From contig NZ_JAKLLH010000012.1 in assembly GCF_023150235.1 (NCBI RefSeq), forward strand, positions 1 through 64,000: a stretch of DNA of 64,000 bases, read 5' to 3'. The notes beneath the pieces are model-generated. The model was not told the DNA's origin and did not search any database. It saw only the letters and a list, made by a program, of their open reading frames with translations. Shown piece after piece: positions 36,261-47,793 of the stretch (position 1 is its first letter; every line of letters starts with the position of its first letter). Source of the stretch: Azonexus sp. GTDB taxonomy: Bacteria; Pseudomonadota; Gammaproteobacteria; Burkholderiales; Rhodocyclaceae. A program made the translations under genes and the position numbers.

Positions 36261-37832
36261 ATGACCAGCACCCAACAACGTGCCGAACTGCAACGCCGCA
36301 TCTGGCAAATCGCCAACGAGGTCCGTGGCGCAGTCGATGGCTGGGACTTCAAGCAATACGTGCTCGGTGCGCTGTTCTACCGCTTCATCAGCGAAAACTT
36401 CGCCAGCTATATCGAAGGCGGCGATGAGAGCGTCGACTATGCCGAGCTGCCCGACAGCGTCATCACCCCGGAGATCAAGGACGACGCGATCAAAACCAAG
36501 GGCTATTTCATCTACCCCAGTCAGCTGTTTACCAAGGTCGTCACCAGCGCCAACAGCAACGAAAGCCTGAACACCGACCTCGCCGCCATCTTCGCCGCCA
36601 TCGAAGCCTCGGCCAGCGGTTACCCGTCCGAGCAGGACATCAAGGGCCTGTTTGCCGATTTCGACACCACCAGCAACCGCCTGGGCAATACCGTCAAGGA
36701 CAAGAACAGCCGCCTGGCCGCCGTGCTCAAGGGCGTGGCTGACCTGGATTTCGGCGATTTCGACTGCAGCCACATCGACCTGTTTGGCGATGCCTACGAA
36801 TTCCTGATCTCCAATTACGCCGCCAACGCCGGCAAATCCGGCGGCGAGTTCTTCACCCCGCAAAACGTCTCGAAGCTGATCGCGCAGCTGGCCATGCACA
36901 AGCAAACCAGCGTCAACAAGATCTACGACCCGGCCTGCGGCTCCGGCTCGCTGCTGCTGCAAGCCAAAAAACACTTTGACGCGCACATTATCGAAGAAGG
37001 CTTCTTCGGGCAGGAAATCAACCACACCACGTACAACCTGGCGCGGATGAACATGTTCCTGCACAACATCAACTACGACAAATTCAACATCCAGCTCGGC
37101 AACACCCTGACCGAGCCGCACTTCGGCGACGACAAACCCTTCGACGCCATCGTCTCCAACCCGCCCTATTCGGTGAAATGGATCGGGGCCGACGACCCGA
37201 CGCTGATCAACGACGACCGCTTCGCCCCGGCCGGCGTGCTGGCACCCAAATCCAAGGCCGACTTCGCCTTCGTGCTGCATGCGCTGAGCTACCTCTCCGC
37301 CAAGGGCCGCGCCGCCATCGTCTGCTTCCCCGGCATTTTTTACCGCAGCGGTGCCGAGCAGAAAATCCGCCAGTATCTGGTCGATAACAACTACGTCGAA
37401 ACGGTGATTTCGCTGGCCCCCAACCTGTTCTTCGGCACCACCATTGCGGTGAACATCCTGGTGCTGTCGAAACACAAGACCGACACCAACACCCAGTTCA
37501 TCGACGCCAGCGGCCTGTTCAAAAAGGAAACCAACAACAACGTCCTCACTGATAACGATGACGATAAAAATCCTGGGCATATCCAGCAAATCATGCAGGC
37601 CTTCGACAGCAAGGCCGATGTCGCGCACTTTGCCAAATCCTTGAGCCTTGAAGCCATCGCCGCCAATGACTACAACCTGTCGGTCAGCAGCTACATCGAA
37701 GCCAGGGACGACCGCGAAGTCGTCGATATTGCCCAGCTCAATGCCGAGTTGAAGACCACGGTTGCCCGGATCGACCAGCTACGCAAGGAGATTGATGCGA
37801 TTGTCGCGGAGATTGAAGGAGAGGCAGCATGA
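36261..37832 (+). CDS. hsdM: Type I restriction-modification methylase subunit HsdM
   Basis: A 523-aa N6-adenine methylase subunit, EcoR124I/type IC-like. The N-terminal domain has [20 protein letters not shown]. The SAM motif [15 protein letters not shown] is near residue 220, and the catalytic motif [10 protein letters not shown] near 300. The C-terminal part is coiled ([17 protein letters not shown]). With HsdS it methylates host DNA; with HsdR it forms the endonuclease. It opens a six-gene operon on the plus strand and overlaps fic (ATGA). Intact and full-length. Confidence 0.95.
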   Translation: MTSTQQRAELQRRIWQIANEVRGAVDGWDFKQYVLGALFYRFISENFASYIEGGDESVDYAELPDSVITPEIKDDAIKTKGYFIYPSQLFTKVVTSANSNESLNTDLAAIFAAIEASASGYPSEQDIKGLFADFDTTSNRLGNTVKDKNSRLAAVLKGVADLDFGDFDCSHIDLFGDAYEFLISNYAANAGKSGGEFFTPQNVSKLIAQLAMHKQTSVNKIYDPACGSGSLLLQAKKHFDAHIIEEGFFGQEINHTTYNLARMNMFLHNINYDKFNIQLGNTLTEPHFGDDKPFDAIVSNPPYSVKWIGADDPTLINDDRFAPAGVLAPKSKADFAFVLHALSYLSAKGRAAIVCFPGIFYRSGAEQKIRQYLVDNNYVETVISLAPNLFFGTTIAVNILVLSKHKTDTNTQFIDASGLFKKETNNNVLTDNDDDKNPGHIQQIMQAFDSKADVAHFAKSLSLEAIAANDYNLSVSSYIEARDDREVVDIAQLNAELKTTVARIDQLRKEIDAIVAEIEGEAA

Positions 37833-38434
37833 TTCTGGAAAACAAGCTCAATATCACCGATCAAATCGAGCTGGCAAAAGCCGAGGAAAAAATCAGCAAG
37901 CAAAAGGCTAGGCAGCTATTCGACTCGGGTGATATCCACCGAGTCGAGGTTGGCAAATTCGCCGGGCTCTCCTTTATCCACGCCTATTTATTTGGAGAGC
38001 TTTACCCCTTCGCCGGAAAAATCCGCGACGTGAATATCGCCAAGGGTACAACCGCTTTTGCGCGGGTCATGCACCTTGAAGCCTCGTTAAAGCATATTGA
38101 CGCCATGCCACAAGGCAGCTTTGACGAAATTGTCGAAAAATATGTCGAAATGAACATGGCTCACCCCTTCCGCGAAGGCAATGGCCGCGCCACCCGCATC
38201 TGGCTCGACCTGATGCTTAAAAAAGAGATTCAACAAGTGGTGGACTGGAATCGGGTCGATAAGGAAGACTACCTCTCCGCCATGCAGCGCAGCCCGGTGA
38301 AAGACCTGGAAATCAAATTCCTGCTCAAACAAGCGTTGACCGTAACAATCGACGACCGCACCCTGTTCATGAAAGGCATTGATGTCAGCTATTACTACGA
38401 AGGCTATAGCGAATTCAAAACGGAGGAGTTGTAG
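37829..38434 (+). CDS. Fic-domain protein, likely AMP-transferase with C-terminal autoinhibitory motif
   Basis: A 201-aa single-domain Fic protein. The active-site loop [12 protein letters not shown] (from about His112) matches the HPFx(D/E)GNGRxxR consensus fully. [17 protein letters not shown] is the usual flap region. Near the C-terminus SYYYEGY (Ser187-Gly192) fits the (S/T)xxxE(G/N) inhibitory motif of class III Fic proteins such as the Neisseria meningitidis one, so the enzyme should be self-restrained. It is nested between hsdM and hsdS with ATGA overlap. Fic genes in type I loci are known, but their targets are not established. Confidence 0.9.
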   Translation: MILENKLNITDQIELAKAEEKISKQKARQLFDSGDIHRVEVGKFAGLSFIHAYLFGELYPFAGKIRDVNIAKGTTAFARVMHLEASLKHIDAMPQGSFDEIVEKYVEMNMAHPFREGNGRATRIWLDLMLKKEIQQVVDWNRVDKEDYLSAMQRSPVKDLEIKFLLKQALTVTIDDRTLFMKGIDVSYYYEGYSEFKTEEL

Positions 38435-38436
38435 GC

Positions 38437-38642
38437 ATGAGCGCCATTCGTCCTGAAGATTTGCTGCGTTACTTCGAGAAAGCCAACGGTGTCCGTTTTA
38501 TGGACGTTCGCACCGGGAAACCGGCGCTGGACGTCTTGCAAGAAGCAAAGCGCGCAGGCGCAGAGGGAAAATCCGACTACGACCGCTGGCTTGAAGAACA
38601 AGACGAAGCGACGCAGCTTGAACACAAAATGGGGGAGTTGTG

Positions 38643-38643
<1 letters not shown>
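38437..38643 (+). CDS. Small conserved-looking protein of the hsd operon
   Basis: A 68-aa acidic protein: MSAIRPEDLLRYFEKANGVR, LDVLQEAKRAGAEGKSDYDR, WLEEQDEATQLEHKMGEL. It starts 2 nt after fic and its stop overlaps the hsdS start, so it is certainly translated in the operon context. I recognise no family. It lacks the Fic-inhibitory motif, so it is not an obvious Fic antitoxin. Confidence 0.65.
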
Positions 38644-39959
<1,316 letters not shown>

Positions 39960-40121
39960 ACACGGAAGGCAGTGAAGCCATGACAAGTTGTCACGGTTTG
40001 AATTTGTCCCACAGACTGTGGGAGACTCAGTCGCTTAGCCGTGCTAACTACCTGGGCAATAAATCATGCAGCCGCTCCCTGGGGACAAACTGCCCCCAGG
40101 TATCAAACCAGGATTCTGAAC
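39960..40121 (+). promoter_or_regulatory. Structured leader of the RelA/SpoT-domain gene
   Basis: A 162-nt gap in an otherwise tightly packed operon. It has three perfect inverted repeats: TGACAA-G-TTGTCA (39981-39993), TCCCACAG-A-CTGTGGGA (40007-40023) and CCTGGGG/CCCCAGG with a 9-nt loop (40078-40100). A 74-codon frame (39956-40180) crosses it, but has no family character. It may be an operator, attenuator or small RNA controlling the next gene. Confidence 0.5.
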
Positions 40122-40682
40122 ATGGACAAGATCAGCCAGATAAAACAGCTCGTCAGCGAAATAAATCGTTTACATCGTGATTTTTCAAATGATTATTTCG
40201 AGACCGGTAAAATCGAGAAAATCAACCTCTCCAGAACCATCAAGCATGTACCGGAGTCTCACGTTTACAGGTACCGCCTTAGCCTGCACGAGAGCATCAA
40301 TGATTATCTGATGACAGCGGATATTGACATCAAATATTTTTACCGCGTCAAAACCCGAGAAAGCATTGATGACAAGATCGAGCGCTATTCAAGTCGTGAA
40401 GATCAATACCCGGTCAACAACTGGCTGAACGATATTTTCGGCGCCCGTATCATTCTGAGCACGGATGAAATCCAGTCCGTGATGGACTTGCTCGATGACT
40501 GGCAGGATACATTCGGTCTGAAAAACTGGTACTTGCGCGACAAGGAAGGTTATCGCGGATTGCATATTTACTTCAAGAACAAGAATAACTTTTATTTTCC
40601 GTGGGAACTGCAAATCTGGGACGAAAAAGACATCCAGAGCAATATCAAGAACCACGAAAAATTCAAGCGAAATTTTATTTGA
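40122..40682 (+). CDS. RelA/SpoT-domain (alarmone synthetase-like) protein in the restriction operon
   Basis: A 186-aa single-domain protein. The synthetase elements appear in order: [19 protein letters not shown] (R-x-K near residue 75), [12 protein letters not shown] (Asp near 104), [12 protein letters not shown] (GYR-x-x-H near 143) and [12 protein letters not shown] (Glu-x-Gln near 162). No hydrolase, TGS or ACT domain is present. Small alarmone synthetases make (p)ppGpp or, as toxSAS toxins, ppApp or pyrophosphorylated tRNA. The ATG at 40122 is preferred to the frame start at 40041. It sits between hsdS and hsdR, 28 nt before the latter, in an operon that also encodes Fic. Activity and target are unknown. 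Confidence 0.85.
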   Translation: MDKISQIKQLVSEINRLHRDFSNDYFETGKIEKINLSRTIKHVPESHVYRYRLSLHESINDYLMTADIDIKYFYRVKTRESIDDKIERYSSREDQYPVNNWLNDIFGARIILSTDEIQSVMDLLDDWQDTFGLKNWYLRDKEGYRGLHIYFKNKNNFYFPWELQIWDEKDIQSNIKNHEKFKRNFI

Positions 40683-40710
40683 GTGCCCATGTAAAAAGCC
40701 AGGACAAAAA

Positions 40711-43700
40711 ATGAGCGACTACAAGACCATTGCCGAATCGAACAGCTTCATCGTCCTGGATAAGTACGTCAAGGAATGGCAGGCCAACGAAAGCTACCAG
40801 AGCGAATACGACCTGGAGCGGGAATTCATCCAGGATTTGCAGAATCAGGGCTATGACTATGCGCCCGAGCTGAACACACCGCAGAAGCTGCTGGCCAATG
40901 CGCGCGATGCCTTGCAGGCGCTGAACAATGTGCAGTTTGCCGACGGCGAATGGCGGCGTTTTGTCGAAACCTGGCTGGACAAGCCAAGCGACGACATCGT
41001 CGAGAAAACCCGCAAGATTCACGATGACTACGTGCATGACTTCGTCTTTGACGATGGGCATATCCAGAACATCTACCTGCTGGATAAAAAGAACATTGCC
41101 CGCAACAAGGTGCAGGTCATCCGGCAGTTTGAGCAAAAGGGCAGCCATGCCAACCGTTACGACGTGACGATCCTGGTGAACGGCCTGCCGCTGGTGCAGG
41201 TGGAGTTGAAAAAACGCGGTATGGCGATTCGCGAAGCCTTCAACCAGGTGCACCGCTACAGCAAGGAGAGCTTCAACAGCGAGTATTCCCTGTTCAAGTA
41301 TCTGCAACTGTTCGTGATCTCCAACGGCACCGACAGCCGTTATTTCGCCAACACCACGCAGCGCAACAAGAACAGCTTCGACTTCACCATGAACTGGGCG
41401 AAGTCGGACAACACGCTGATCAAAGACTTGAAGGATTTCACCGCCACCTTCTTCCAGAAAAGCACCCTGCTCAATGTGCTGCTGCATTATTCGGTCTTCG
41501 ACACCAGCAACACGCTGCTGGTCATGCGCCCCTACCAGATTGCCGCCACCGAACGCATCCTTTGGAAGATCAACGGCGCCTGGCAGGCGAAAAACTGGAG
41601 CAACACAGAAAGCGGCGGCTATATCTGGCACACCACCGGCTCCGGCAAGACCCTGACCAGCTTCAAGGCGGCACGGCTGGCGACTGAGCTGGATTTCATC
41701 GACAAGGTGTTTTTCGTGGTCGACCGCAAGGATCTGGATTACCAGACCATGAAGGAATACCAGCGTTTTTCGCCGGACAGCGTCAATGGCTCGGACAGCA
41801 CCGCCGGCCTCAAGCGCAATCTGGACAAGGACGACAACAAGATCATCGTCACCACCATCCAGAAGCTCAACAACCTGATGAAGAGCGAAAGCGACCTGCC
41901 CATCTACGGCAAACAGGTGGTGTTCATTTTCGACGAGTGCCACCGCAGCCAGTTTGGCGAAGCGCAGAAAAACCTGAAGAAGAAGTTCAAGAAGTTCTAT
42001 CAGTTCGGCTTTACCGGTACACCGATCTTTGCAGGAAAGAATGCGCTGGGCGCGGAAGACACGGCAAGTGTATTTGGCCGGGAGTTGCATGCCTATGTAA
42101 TCACCGACGCCATCCGCGACGAGAAGGTGCTGAAATTCAAGGTGGATTACAACGATGTCCGCCCGCAGTTCAAGGCCGTTGAAAGCGAGCAGGATGAGAA
42201 GAAACTCAGCGCGGCGGAAAACCGGCAGGCCTTGCTGCACCCCGAGCGCATCGGCGAAATCACCCAGTACATCCTGAACAACTTCCGGCAGAAAACCCAT
42301 CGCTTGCAAGCCGGCGCCAAGGGTTTTAACGCCATGTTCGCCGTGAGCAGCGTTGACGCAGCCAAGCTGTACTACCAGTCCTTCAAGGATTTGCAGAAGA
42401 ACGGCGACAAGCCGCTGAAAGTGGCCACCATCTTTTCGTTTGCCGCCAACGAGGAACAGGATGCTGTCGGCGACATCCAGGATGAAAGCTTCGATGTTTC
42501 CGCCATGAACAGCAGCGCCAAGGAGTTCCTGAGCGCCGCCATCGCCGATTACAACGCGCTGTTCAAGACCAATTTCAGCGTGGACAGCAACGGCTTCCAG
42601 AACTATTACCGTGATCTGGCCAAGCAGGTGAAAGCCAAGGAAATCGACCTGCTGATCGTGGTCGGCATGTTCCTGACCGGTTTCGATGCGCCGACGCTGA
42701 ACACTTTGTTCGTCGACAAGAACCTGCGTTACCACGGTTTGATGCAGGCTTATTCGCGTACCAACCGCATTTTCGACGCGACCAAGACCTTCGGCAACAT
42801 CGTCACTTTCCGCGACCTCGAACAGGCGACCGTTGACGCTATCACCCTGTTCGGTGACAAGAACACCCGAAACGTGGTACTGGAGAAGAGCTACAAGGAA
42901 TACATGGGCGGCTTTACCGATGCGCAGACCGGCGAAGCGCGACGTGGTTTTGTCGATGTAGTGAAGGAGCTGGAGCAGCGTTTTCCCGACCCGAGCGCGA
43001 TTGAAAAGGAATCCGACAAGAAGGCGTTTGTGAAGCTGTTCGGAGAGTATCTGCGCATCGAGAATGTACTGCAGAACTTTGATGAATTCGCCAGCCTGAA
43101 AGCCTTGCAAGCGGTGGATACGAACGACCCGGTGGCCATCGAAGCATTCAAGGCACAGCGTTATTTGAGCGATGACGATCTGTCGGCGCTACAGGCAATC
43201 AAAATACCGGCAGAACGAAAAATTCAGGATTACCGCTCGACCTATAACGACGTGCGCGACTGGTTGCGCCGGGAAAAAACCGGTGCCGAAAAGGAAAAGT
43301 CCACCATCGACTGGGATGATGTGGTCTTTGAGGTCGACCTGCTTAAGTCGCAGGAAATCAACCTGGACTACATCCTCGAACTAATCTTCGAGCACAACAA
43401 AAAAATCAAGGACAAGACCGCACTGGTCGAAGAAGTGCGCCGGGTGATACGCGCCAGCCTGGGCAACCGTGCCAAAGAGAGCCTGCTGGTCGACTTTATC
43501 AATCAAACCGATCTGGACCAGATCGGCGACAAGGCCAGCGTGATTGATGCCTTCTTCACCTTTGCCCAGGCAGAACAACAGCGCGAGGCCCAAGAGCTGA
43601 TCAGCGACGATGGCCTGAATGCCGAGGCGGCCAAACGCTACATCACCAATTCGCTGAAACGGGAATTTGCCAGCGAGACAGGCACCGAACTGAATGCCGT

Positions 43701-43812
43701 TCTGCCCAAGATGAGCCCGCTCAATCCGCAATACCTGACCAAGAAACAAAGCGTGTTCCGGAAAATTGCGGCTTTTGTCGAAAAATTCAAAGGTGTTGGT
43801 GGTCAGCTTTAA
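40711..43812 (+). CDS. hsdR: Type I restriction endonuclease subunit HsdR
   Basis: A 1033-aa motor/nuclease subunit, EcoR124I/type IC-like. The PD-(D/E)XK site is [20 protein letters not shown] (Asp151, Glu165, Lys167 approximately). The helicase has Walker [12 protein letters not shown] near 307, [14 protein letters not shown] (DECH box), FGFTGTPIF and YSRTNRIF (motif VI). The C-terminal part binds HsdM. All catalytic residues are present, so restriction should work when HsdS is full-length. It is the last gene of the operon. Confidence 0.95.
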   Translation: MSDYKTIAESNSFIVLDKYVKEWQANESYQSEYDLEREFIQDLQNQGYDYAPELNTPQKLLANARDALQALNNVQFADGEWRRFVETWLDKPSDDIVEKTRKIHDDYVHDFVFDDGHIQNIYLLDKKNIARNKVQVIRQFEQKGSHANRYDVTILVNGLPLVQVELKKRGMAIREAFNQVHRYSKESFNSEYSLFKYLQLFVISNGTDSRYFANTTQRNKNSFDFTMNWAKSDNTLIKDLKDFTATFFQKSTLLNVLLHYSVFDTSNTLLVMRPYQIAATERILWKINGAWQAKNWSNTESGGYIWHTTGSGKTLTSFKAARLATELDFIDKVFFVVDRKDLDYQTMKEYQRFSPDSVNGSDSTAGLKRNLDKDDNKIIVTTIQKLNNLMKSESDLPIYGKQVVFIFDECHRSQFGEAQKNLKKKFKKFYQFGFTGTPIFAGKNALGAEDTASVFGRELHAYVITDAIRDEKVLKFKVDYNDVRPQFKAVESEQDEKKLSAAENRQALLHPERIGEITQYILNNFRQKTHRLQAGAKGFNAMFAVSSVDAAKLYYQSFKDLQKNGDKPLKVATIFSFAANEEQDAVGDIQDESFDVSAMNSSAKEFLSAAIADYNALFKTNFSVDSNGFQNYYRDLAKQVKAKEIDLLIVVGMFLTGFDAPTLNTLFVDKNLRYHGLMQAYSRTNRIFDATKTFGNIVTFRDLEQATVDAITLFGDKNTRNVVLEKSYKEYMGGFTDAQTGEARRGFVDVVKELEQRFPDPSAIEKESDKKAFVKLFGEYLRIENVLQNFDEFASLKALQAVDTNDPVAIEAFKAQRYLSDDDLSALQAIKIPAERKIQDYRSTYNDVRDWLRREKTGAEKEKSTIDWDDVVFEVDLLKSQEINLDYILELIFEHNKKIKDKTALVEEVRRVIRASLGNRAKESLLVDFINQTDLDQIGDKASVIDAFFTFAQAEQQREAQELISDDGLNAEAAKRYITNSLKREFASETGTELNAVLPKMSPLNPQYLTKKQSVFRKIAAFVEKFKGVGGQL

Positions 43813-43843
43813 AAAACGCCAAGCCACCATTGCGGGCCCCCCC

Positions 43844-44665
43844 TCAATCCCCAAACCGCCCCGCCCGCCTCTCCCGCGCCGCCGCCGTGGCTTCGCGCAG
43901 GTCGGCGGAGAGTAGTTGGCCGGCGTTCCAGGTGGCGACGTAGTTGAGACTGTCGGCGAGGCTGTGGTCGCGGCTGTAGTTGAGCATTTCCTTGCTGCCA
44001 CGGATGGCGAGCGGGGACTTTGCGGCGATCTCGGCGGCGATGGCGCGGACGTGGGCGAGCAGCGCATCGGCGTCGGGCAGGCTGGCGTTGGCTAGGCCGC
44101 AGGCGACGGCTTCGGCGGCGTTGAGGCTGCGCCCGGTGTAGGCGAGTTCGCGGACCAGGCCAGGCGGCATCAGGCGCGGCAGGCGTTGCAGGCTGCCGAC
44201 ATCGGCGACCATGCCGAGGTCGATTTCGCGGATCGCGAGTTCGGCGTCGGCGGCGACATAACGCATGTCGCAGCAGGCAACCAGGTCGAGCCCACCGCCC
44301 AGGCAGGCGCCCTGGATCGCGGCCAATACCGGCTTGCGGCAGCGTTCGAGGCTGCTCAGGCAGTCCTGCAGGTCGAGGATCAGCCGACGTAGGGCTTCGC
44401 GGCTGCGCGCTTCGTCGGGGTGGGCGATGCGCTGCATGACGCCGCCGAGCATCGCCAGGTCGATCCCGGCGCAAAAGTGGCGGCCGGCGCCGGCGAGGAT
44501 GGCGACGCGCACGGCGGGCTCGCTGTCGGCCCAGTCGAAGACCTGGCGCAGCTCCTGCCACATCGCATCATCGAGGGCGTTGGCACGGTCGGGGCGGTTG
44601 AGGCGCGCTTCGAGCACGCCGGCGTTAAAACCGAGTTCAATCACGGTGGTTGCGGGTAATTTCAC
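43844..44665 (-). CDS. Delta(3,5)-delta(2,4)-dienoyl-CoA isomerase (crotonase family)
   Basis: A 273-aa crotonase. HFCAGIDLAMLGG forms the oxyanion hole. GGGLDLVACCDMRYVAADAEL and REIDLGMVADVGSLQRLPR carry the Asp/Glu/Asp residues found in ECH1-type dienoyl-CoA isomerases. It handles double bonds of unsaturated fatty acids. The GTG at 44665 has GGAG 8 nt upstream; a GTG at 44674 is less likely. The start region contains a CACGGTCGAC 10-mer. A deleted second copy lies at 35726, beyond the restriction operon. Confidence 0.85.
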   Translation of the reverse strand: MKLPATTVIELGFNAGVLEARLNRPDRANALDDAMWQELRQVFDWADSEPAVRVAILAGAGRHFCAGIDLAMLGGVMQRIAHPDEARSREALRRLILDLQDCLSSLERCRKPVLAAIQGACLGGGLDLVACCDMRYVAADAELAIREIDLGMVADVGSLQRLPRLMPPGLVRELAYTGRSLNAAEAVACGLANASLPDADALLAHVRAIAAEIAAKSPLAIRGSKEMLNYSRDHSLADSLNYVATWNAGQLLSADLREATAAARERRAGRFGD

Positions 44666-44683
44666 GGTCGACACTCCAGCAGG

Positions 44684-44710
44684 CAAAAAAAGCCCCCGAC
44701 CAGCGGGGGC
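44684..44710 (-). terminator. Intrinsic terminator of the acyl-CoA dehydrogenase gene
   Basis: Read on the minus strand: GCCCCCG-CTGGT-CGGGGGC followed by seven T. It lies 77 nt after the dehydrogenase stop and just before the isomerase start, so the isomerase has its own transcript. Confidence 0.88.
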
Positions 44711-44786
44711 AACAAGGAGATTGCACAGAGAGAGAACAGCGGAGCCACGGGAGCGCGCGGTGCAGGCACACGCTCCCGCCGGGGCA

Positions 44787-46595
44787 TTACTCGAACAACT
44801 CGTCGCCGCAACCGGCCAGCGCGGCATCGCCGGCCATCGTCGTTTCGGCGTAGGCAGCGGCTTGCGGCAGCATCTGGTCGGCGTAGAAACGGGCGGTGGC
44901 GATCTTGTTGCGGTAGAACTTGACATCGCCCTCGCCCTTGGCCAGGTGGCCGGCAGCGGCCAGCGCCGACTTGCCGAGCATCCAGCCGCCGGTGACAGTC
45001 ACCGCCAGGTGCAGGTAAGGCACGGCGGCGGTGAGGACGCCGGCCAGGCCACTTTTCGCATTGCCGGCCAGCCACTCGGTGGCGACGGTCCAGGCCTTGA
45101 GGCTGGCGCCGAGCTTCTGGCCAATGGCCTGCAACTCAGGCTGGCCGGAAGCGCCGAGCGCCTTGGCGGTGGCGTACACCTCGCCAAACACCACCTTGGC
45201 GGTGGCGCCCTGGTCACGCATCAGCTTGCGGAACAGCAGGTCGTTGGCCTGGATGCCGGTAGTGCCTTCGTAAATGGTGGTGATGCGCGAATCGCGCCAG
45301 TGCTGGGCGGCGCCGGTTTCTTCGATGAAGCCCATGCCGCCGTGAATCTGCACGCCGAGCGAGGTGACCTCGATGCCCATTTCGGTGCTGCCGCCCTTGA
45401 CGATGGGGATCATCAGCTCGGCCAGGTAGAGGCTCTGCTTGCGCACCTCGGCGTCCGGGTGTTTATGGGCGCGGTCGAGCAGGCCGGCGGTGTAATAGGT
45501 CATGGCGCGGCAGGCTTCGACGCGCGACTTCATCAACATCAGCATGCGGCGGACGTCGGGATGCTTGTCGATGGAAACCAGCGCCTCGCCGGTCAGCGCG
45601 TCGCGGCCCTGCTTGCGGTCGCGGGCATAGGCCAGCGCCTGCTGGTAGGCGCGTTCGCCGAGGGCGACGCCCTGCAGGCCGACGCCGAGGCGGGCTTCGT
45701 TCATCATGATGAACATGTACTCAAGGCCGCGATTGGCTTCGCCGAGCAGGTAACCGACGGCACCGCCACCGAATGTCCCCTCATCGCCGTAGGCCATGAC
45801 GCAGGTCGGGCTGGCGTGGATGCCGAGCTTGTGCTCGATCGAGACGCAGTAGGCATCGTTGCGCGCGCCGAGCGAACCGTCGGCATTGACCAGGAACTTC
45901 GGCACCAGGAACATCGAAATGCCCTTGACCCCGGCCGGTGCGTCCGGCAGGCGGGCGAGCACCAGATGCACGATGTTGTCGGTCATGTCGTGGTCGCCGT
46001 AGGTGATGAAGATCTTCTGGCCGAAGACGCGGTAGCTGCCGTCGGCCTGCGGCTCGGCCTTGCTGCGGATCAGCGCCAGGTCGGAACCGGCCTGCGGCTC
46101 GGTCAGGTTCATGGTGCCGGTCCATTCGCCGGAAACCATCTTGTCGAGGAAGACCGCCTTCAGCTCGTCGCTGGCGCAGGTCAGCAGCGCTTCGACGGCA
46201 CCGGTGGTGAGCAGCGGGCCGAGCGAGAAAGCCATGTTAGCCGAGCAGATCATTTCCTTGACCGCAATCCCGAGCAGGTCGGGCAGGCCCTGGCCGCCAA
46301 ACTCGGCGGGCAGCGTGATGCCGTTCCAGCCGGCTTCGCGGTACTGGTCGTAGGCTTCCTTCCAGCCCGGGGGCGTGGTCACACCGCTGGCGGTGAGCTG
46401 GCAGCCCTGCTGGTCGCCCAGGCGGTTGAGCGGGGCCAGCACTTCGCTGGCGAGTTTGGCGGCTTCGTCGAGAATCGCGTCGGCGAGGTCCGGGGTCGCC
46501 TCTTCGCAACCCGGCAGTTGGCCGATCTCGGCAAAGCCGGCGATTTCATCCATGACAAAACGCATATCCTTGATCGGGGCGCGGTAGTCGCTCAT
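44787..46595 (-). CDS. Acyl-CoA dehydrogenase, 600-aa type with extra C-terminal domain
   Basis: A 602-aa flavoprotein. The N-terminal extension MSDYRAPIKDMRFVMDEIAG is typical of the long ACAD/DmdC-like group. The FAD region has MNLTEPQAGSDLALIRSKAE and KIFITYGDHDMTDNIVHLVL; the catalytic region has GIEVTSLGVQIHGGMGFIEE and RITTIYEGTTGIQANDL. The last 130 residues form the extra C-terminal domain of this group. It oxidises acyl-CoA to enoyl-CoA with ETF as acceptor. The ATG at 46595 follows GGAGAC. A fad-type operator lies 17-30 nt upstream. Confidence 0.92.
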   Translation of the reverse strand: MSDYRAPIKDMRFVMDEIAGFAEIGQLPGCEEATPDLADAILDEAAKLASEVLAPLNRLGDQQGCQLTASGVTTPPGWKEAYDQYREAGWNGITLPAEFGGQGLPDLLGIAVKEMICSANMAFSLGPLLTTGAVEALLTCASDELKAVFLDKMVSGEWTGTMNLTEPQAGSDLALIRSKAEPQADGSYRVFGQKIFITYGDHDMTDNIVHLVLARLPDAPAGVKGISMFLVPKFLVNADGSLGARNDAYCVSIEHKLGIHASPTCVMAYGDEGTFGGGAVGYLLGEANRGLEYMFIMMNEARLGVGLQGVALGERAYQQALAYARDRKQGRDALTGEALVSIDKHPDVRRMLMLMKSRVEACRAMTYYTAGLLDRAHKHPDAEVRKQSLYLAELMIPIVKGGSTEMGIEVTSLGVQIHGGMGFIEETGAAQHWRDSRITTIYEGTTGIQANDLLFRKLMRDQGATAKVVFGEVYATAKALGASGQPELQAIGQKLGASLKAWTVATEWLAGNAKSGLAGVLTAAVPYLHLAVTVTGGWMLGKSALAAAGHLAKGEGDVKFYRNKIATARFYADQMLPQAAAYAETTMAGDAALAGCGDELFE

Positions 46596-46611
46596 TTTCC
46601 AGTCTCCTAGG

Positions 46612-46625
46612 TCAATCGTTCGTTT
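46612..46625. promoter_or_regulatory. Candidate fatty-acid regulator operator (acyl-CoA dehydrogenase)
   Basis: On the minus strand AAACGAACGATTGA. The same 14-mer pattern AAAC(G/A)AACG(T/A)TTGA occurs before the FadB-type gene (54470) and fadL (59401). Confidence 0.55.
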
Positions 46626-46737
46626 GATATTAACGCGCCAAGCGGGCAAAAACCGGGCGCAAACTGAATGCTTGTTGCTACGTTTTTACATCGCTACGCC
46701 GGCGGCGCGGACCACCACGGTCCACGCCGCCGGATGC

Positions 46738-47685
46738 TTAAAATGCCTTGGCCAAAAACTCCGCCTTGGCGGCCAAATACTCTTGTTTCATCTGCGCGAT
46801 CAGCTCGGCGGCCGGCAGCACGGTATCAATACTGCCGACGCCCTGGCCGGCACCCCAGATATCACGCCAGGCCTTGGCGTCGCGGCTGCCACCGAAGTTC
46901 ATCGAAGTCTTGTCCTTGACCGGCAGGTCGTCGGGGTCGAGGCCGGCGGCGACGATGCTCTTCTTCAGGTAATTGCCATGGACGCCGGTGAAGTACGGGG
47001 TATACACCACGTCCTTGGCCGCCGATTCGATAATCGCCTGTTTGTAGGCGTCGACCGCGTTCGCCTCGCGGGTGGCGATGAAGCGGGTGCCGATGTAGGC
47101 GAAATCGGCGCCGAGCGCCTGCGCGGCGAGGATGTTCTGGCCGGTGCTGATGGCGCCGGAGAGCGCAATCGGGCCGTTGTAGAACTTGCGGATTTCGCTG
47201 ACCAGCGCGAACGGGCTCAAGGTCCCGGCATGACCGCCGGCGCCGGCGCAGACCAAAATCAGGCCATCGACCCCGGCTTCGAGCGCCTTTTCGGCGTGGC
47301 GGACGCTGATCACGTCGTGGAAGACCTGGCCGCCGTAGGCATGGACGTGCGGCACGATCTGGGTCGGCGCCGACAGGCTGGTGATGATCAACGGTACCTG
47401 GTGCTGCACGCACAGCGCCATGTCGTGTTCCAGCCGGTCGTTCGACGGGTGGATGATCTGGTTGACCGCGAACGGCGCGGCGTTCGGACTTTCGGCCAGA
47501 GTGGCGCGGATCTTGGTCAGCCACTCGTCGAGCAGTTCCTTGGGCCGCGCGTTGAGCGCCGGAAAGGAGCCGATGACGCCGCTCTGGCACTGGGCAATCA
47601 CCAGGTCGGGGTTGGAAACGATGAACATCGGCGCGCAGATCACCGGCAGCGTCAGGTTCTGATTCAGGGAAGCGGGAATGGGCAT
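46738..47685 (-). CDS. NAD(P)H-dependent flavin oxidoreductase, nitronate monooxygenase family
   Basis: A 315-aa TIM-barrel FMN protein: LPVICAPMFIVSNPDLVIAQ, FAVNQIIHPSNDRL, LILVCAGAGGHAGTLSPFAL, IALSGAISTGQNILAAQALG and ADFAYIGTRFIATREANA. The GAGAGGHAG segment holds the catalytic His of nitronate monooxygenases. Members in fatty-acid operons are sometimes annotated enoyl reductases or NADH:quinone reductases; the substrate is not determined. It lies between the dehydrogenase and fadD, on the same strand. Confidence 0.85.
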   Translation of the reverse strand: MPIPASLNQNLTLPVICAPMFIVSNPDLVIAQCQSGVIGSFPALNARPKELLDEWLTKIRATLAESPNAAPFAVNQIIHPSNDRLEHDMALCVQHQVPLIITSLSAPTQIVPHVHAYGGQVFHDVISVRHAEKALEAGVDGLILVCAGAGGHAGTLSPFALVSEIRKFYNGPIALSGAISTGQNILAAQALGADFAYIGTRFIATREANAVDAYKQAIIESAAKDVVYTPYFTGVHGNYLKKSIVAAGLDPDDLPVKDKTSMNFGGSRDAKAWRDIWGAGQGVGSIDTVLPAAELIAQMKQEYLAAKAEFLAKAF

Positions 47686-47735
47686 TTGGTCGTCGCAGAA
47701 GGTGGGTCGTTAACTATCAATGGTCGGTGGTTACT

Positions 47736-47785
47736 GGCCGGTGCAGGGTCGTTGGCTGGCAACAGCACACAACCCTGCACCGGCC
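47736..47785. terminator. Long hairpin after fadD
   Basis: GGCCGGTGCAGGGT (47736-47749) pairs perfectly with ACCCTGCACCGGCC (47772-47785), with a 22-nt loop. It sits directly after the fadD stop on the minus strand. No T run follows, so it may be an mRNA-stabilising hairpin rather than a terminator. Confidence 0.5.
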
Positions 47786-47793
47786 TCCAAAAA

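Noticed and set aside
37829-38434. Doc-type (kinase) reading of the Fic protein
   Set aside because: The loop is HPFREGNGR, the AMP-transferase form; Doc has a different loop with Lys in place of the second Gly region.
40675-43110. 811-codon open frame opposite hsdR
   Set aside because: Antisense shadow produced by the codon bias of hsdR; no ribosome site or recognisable motifs.
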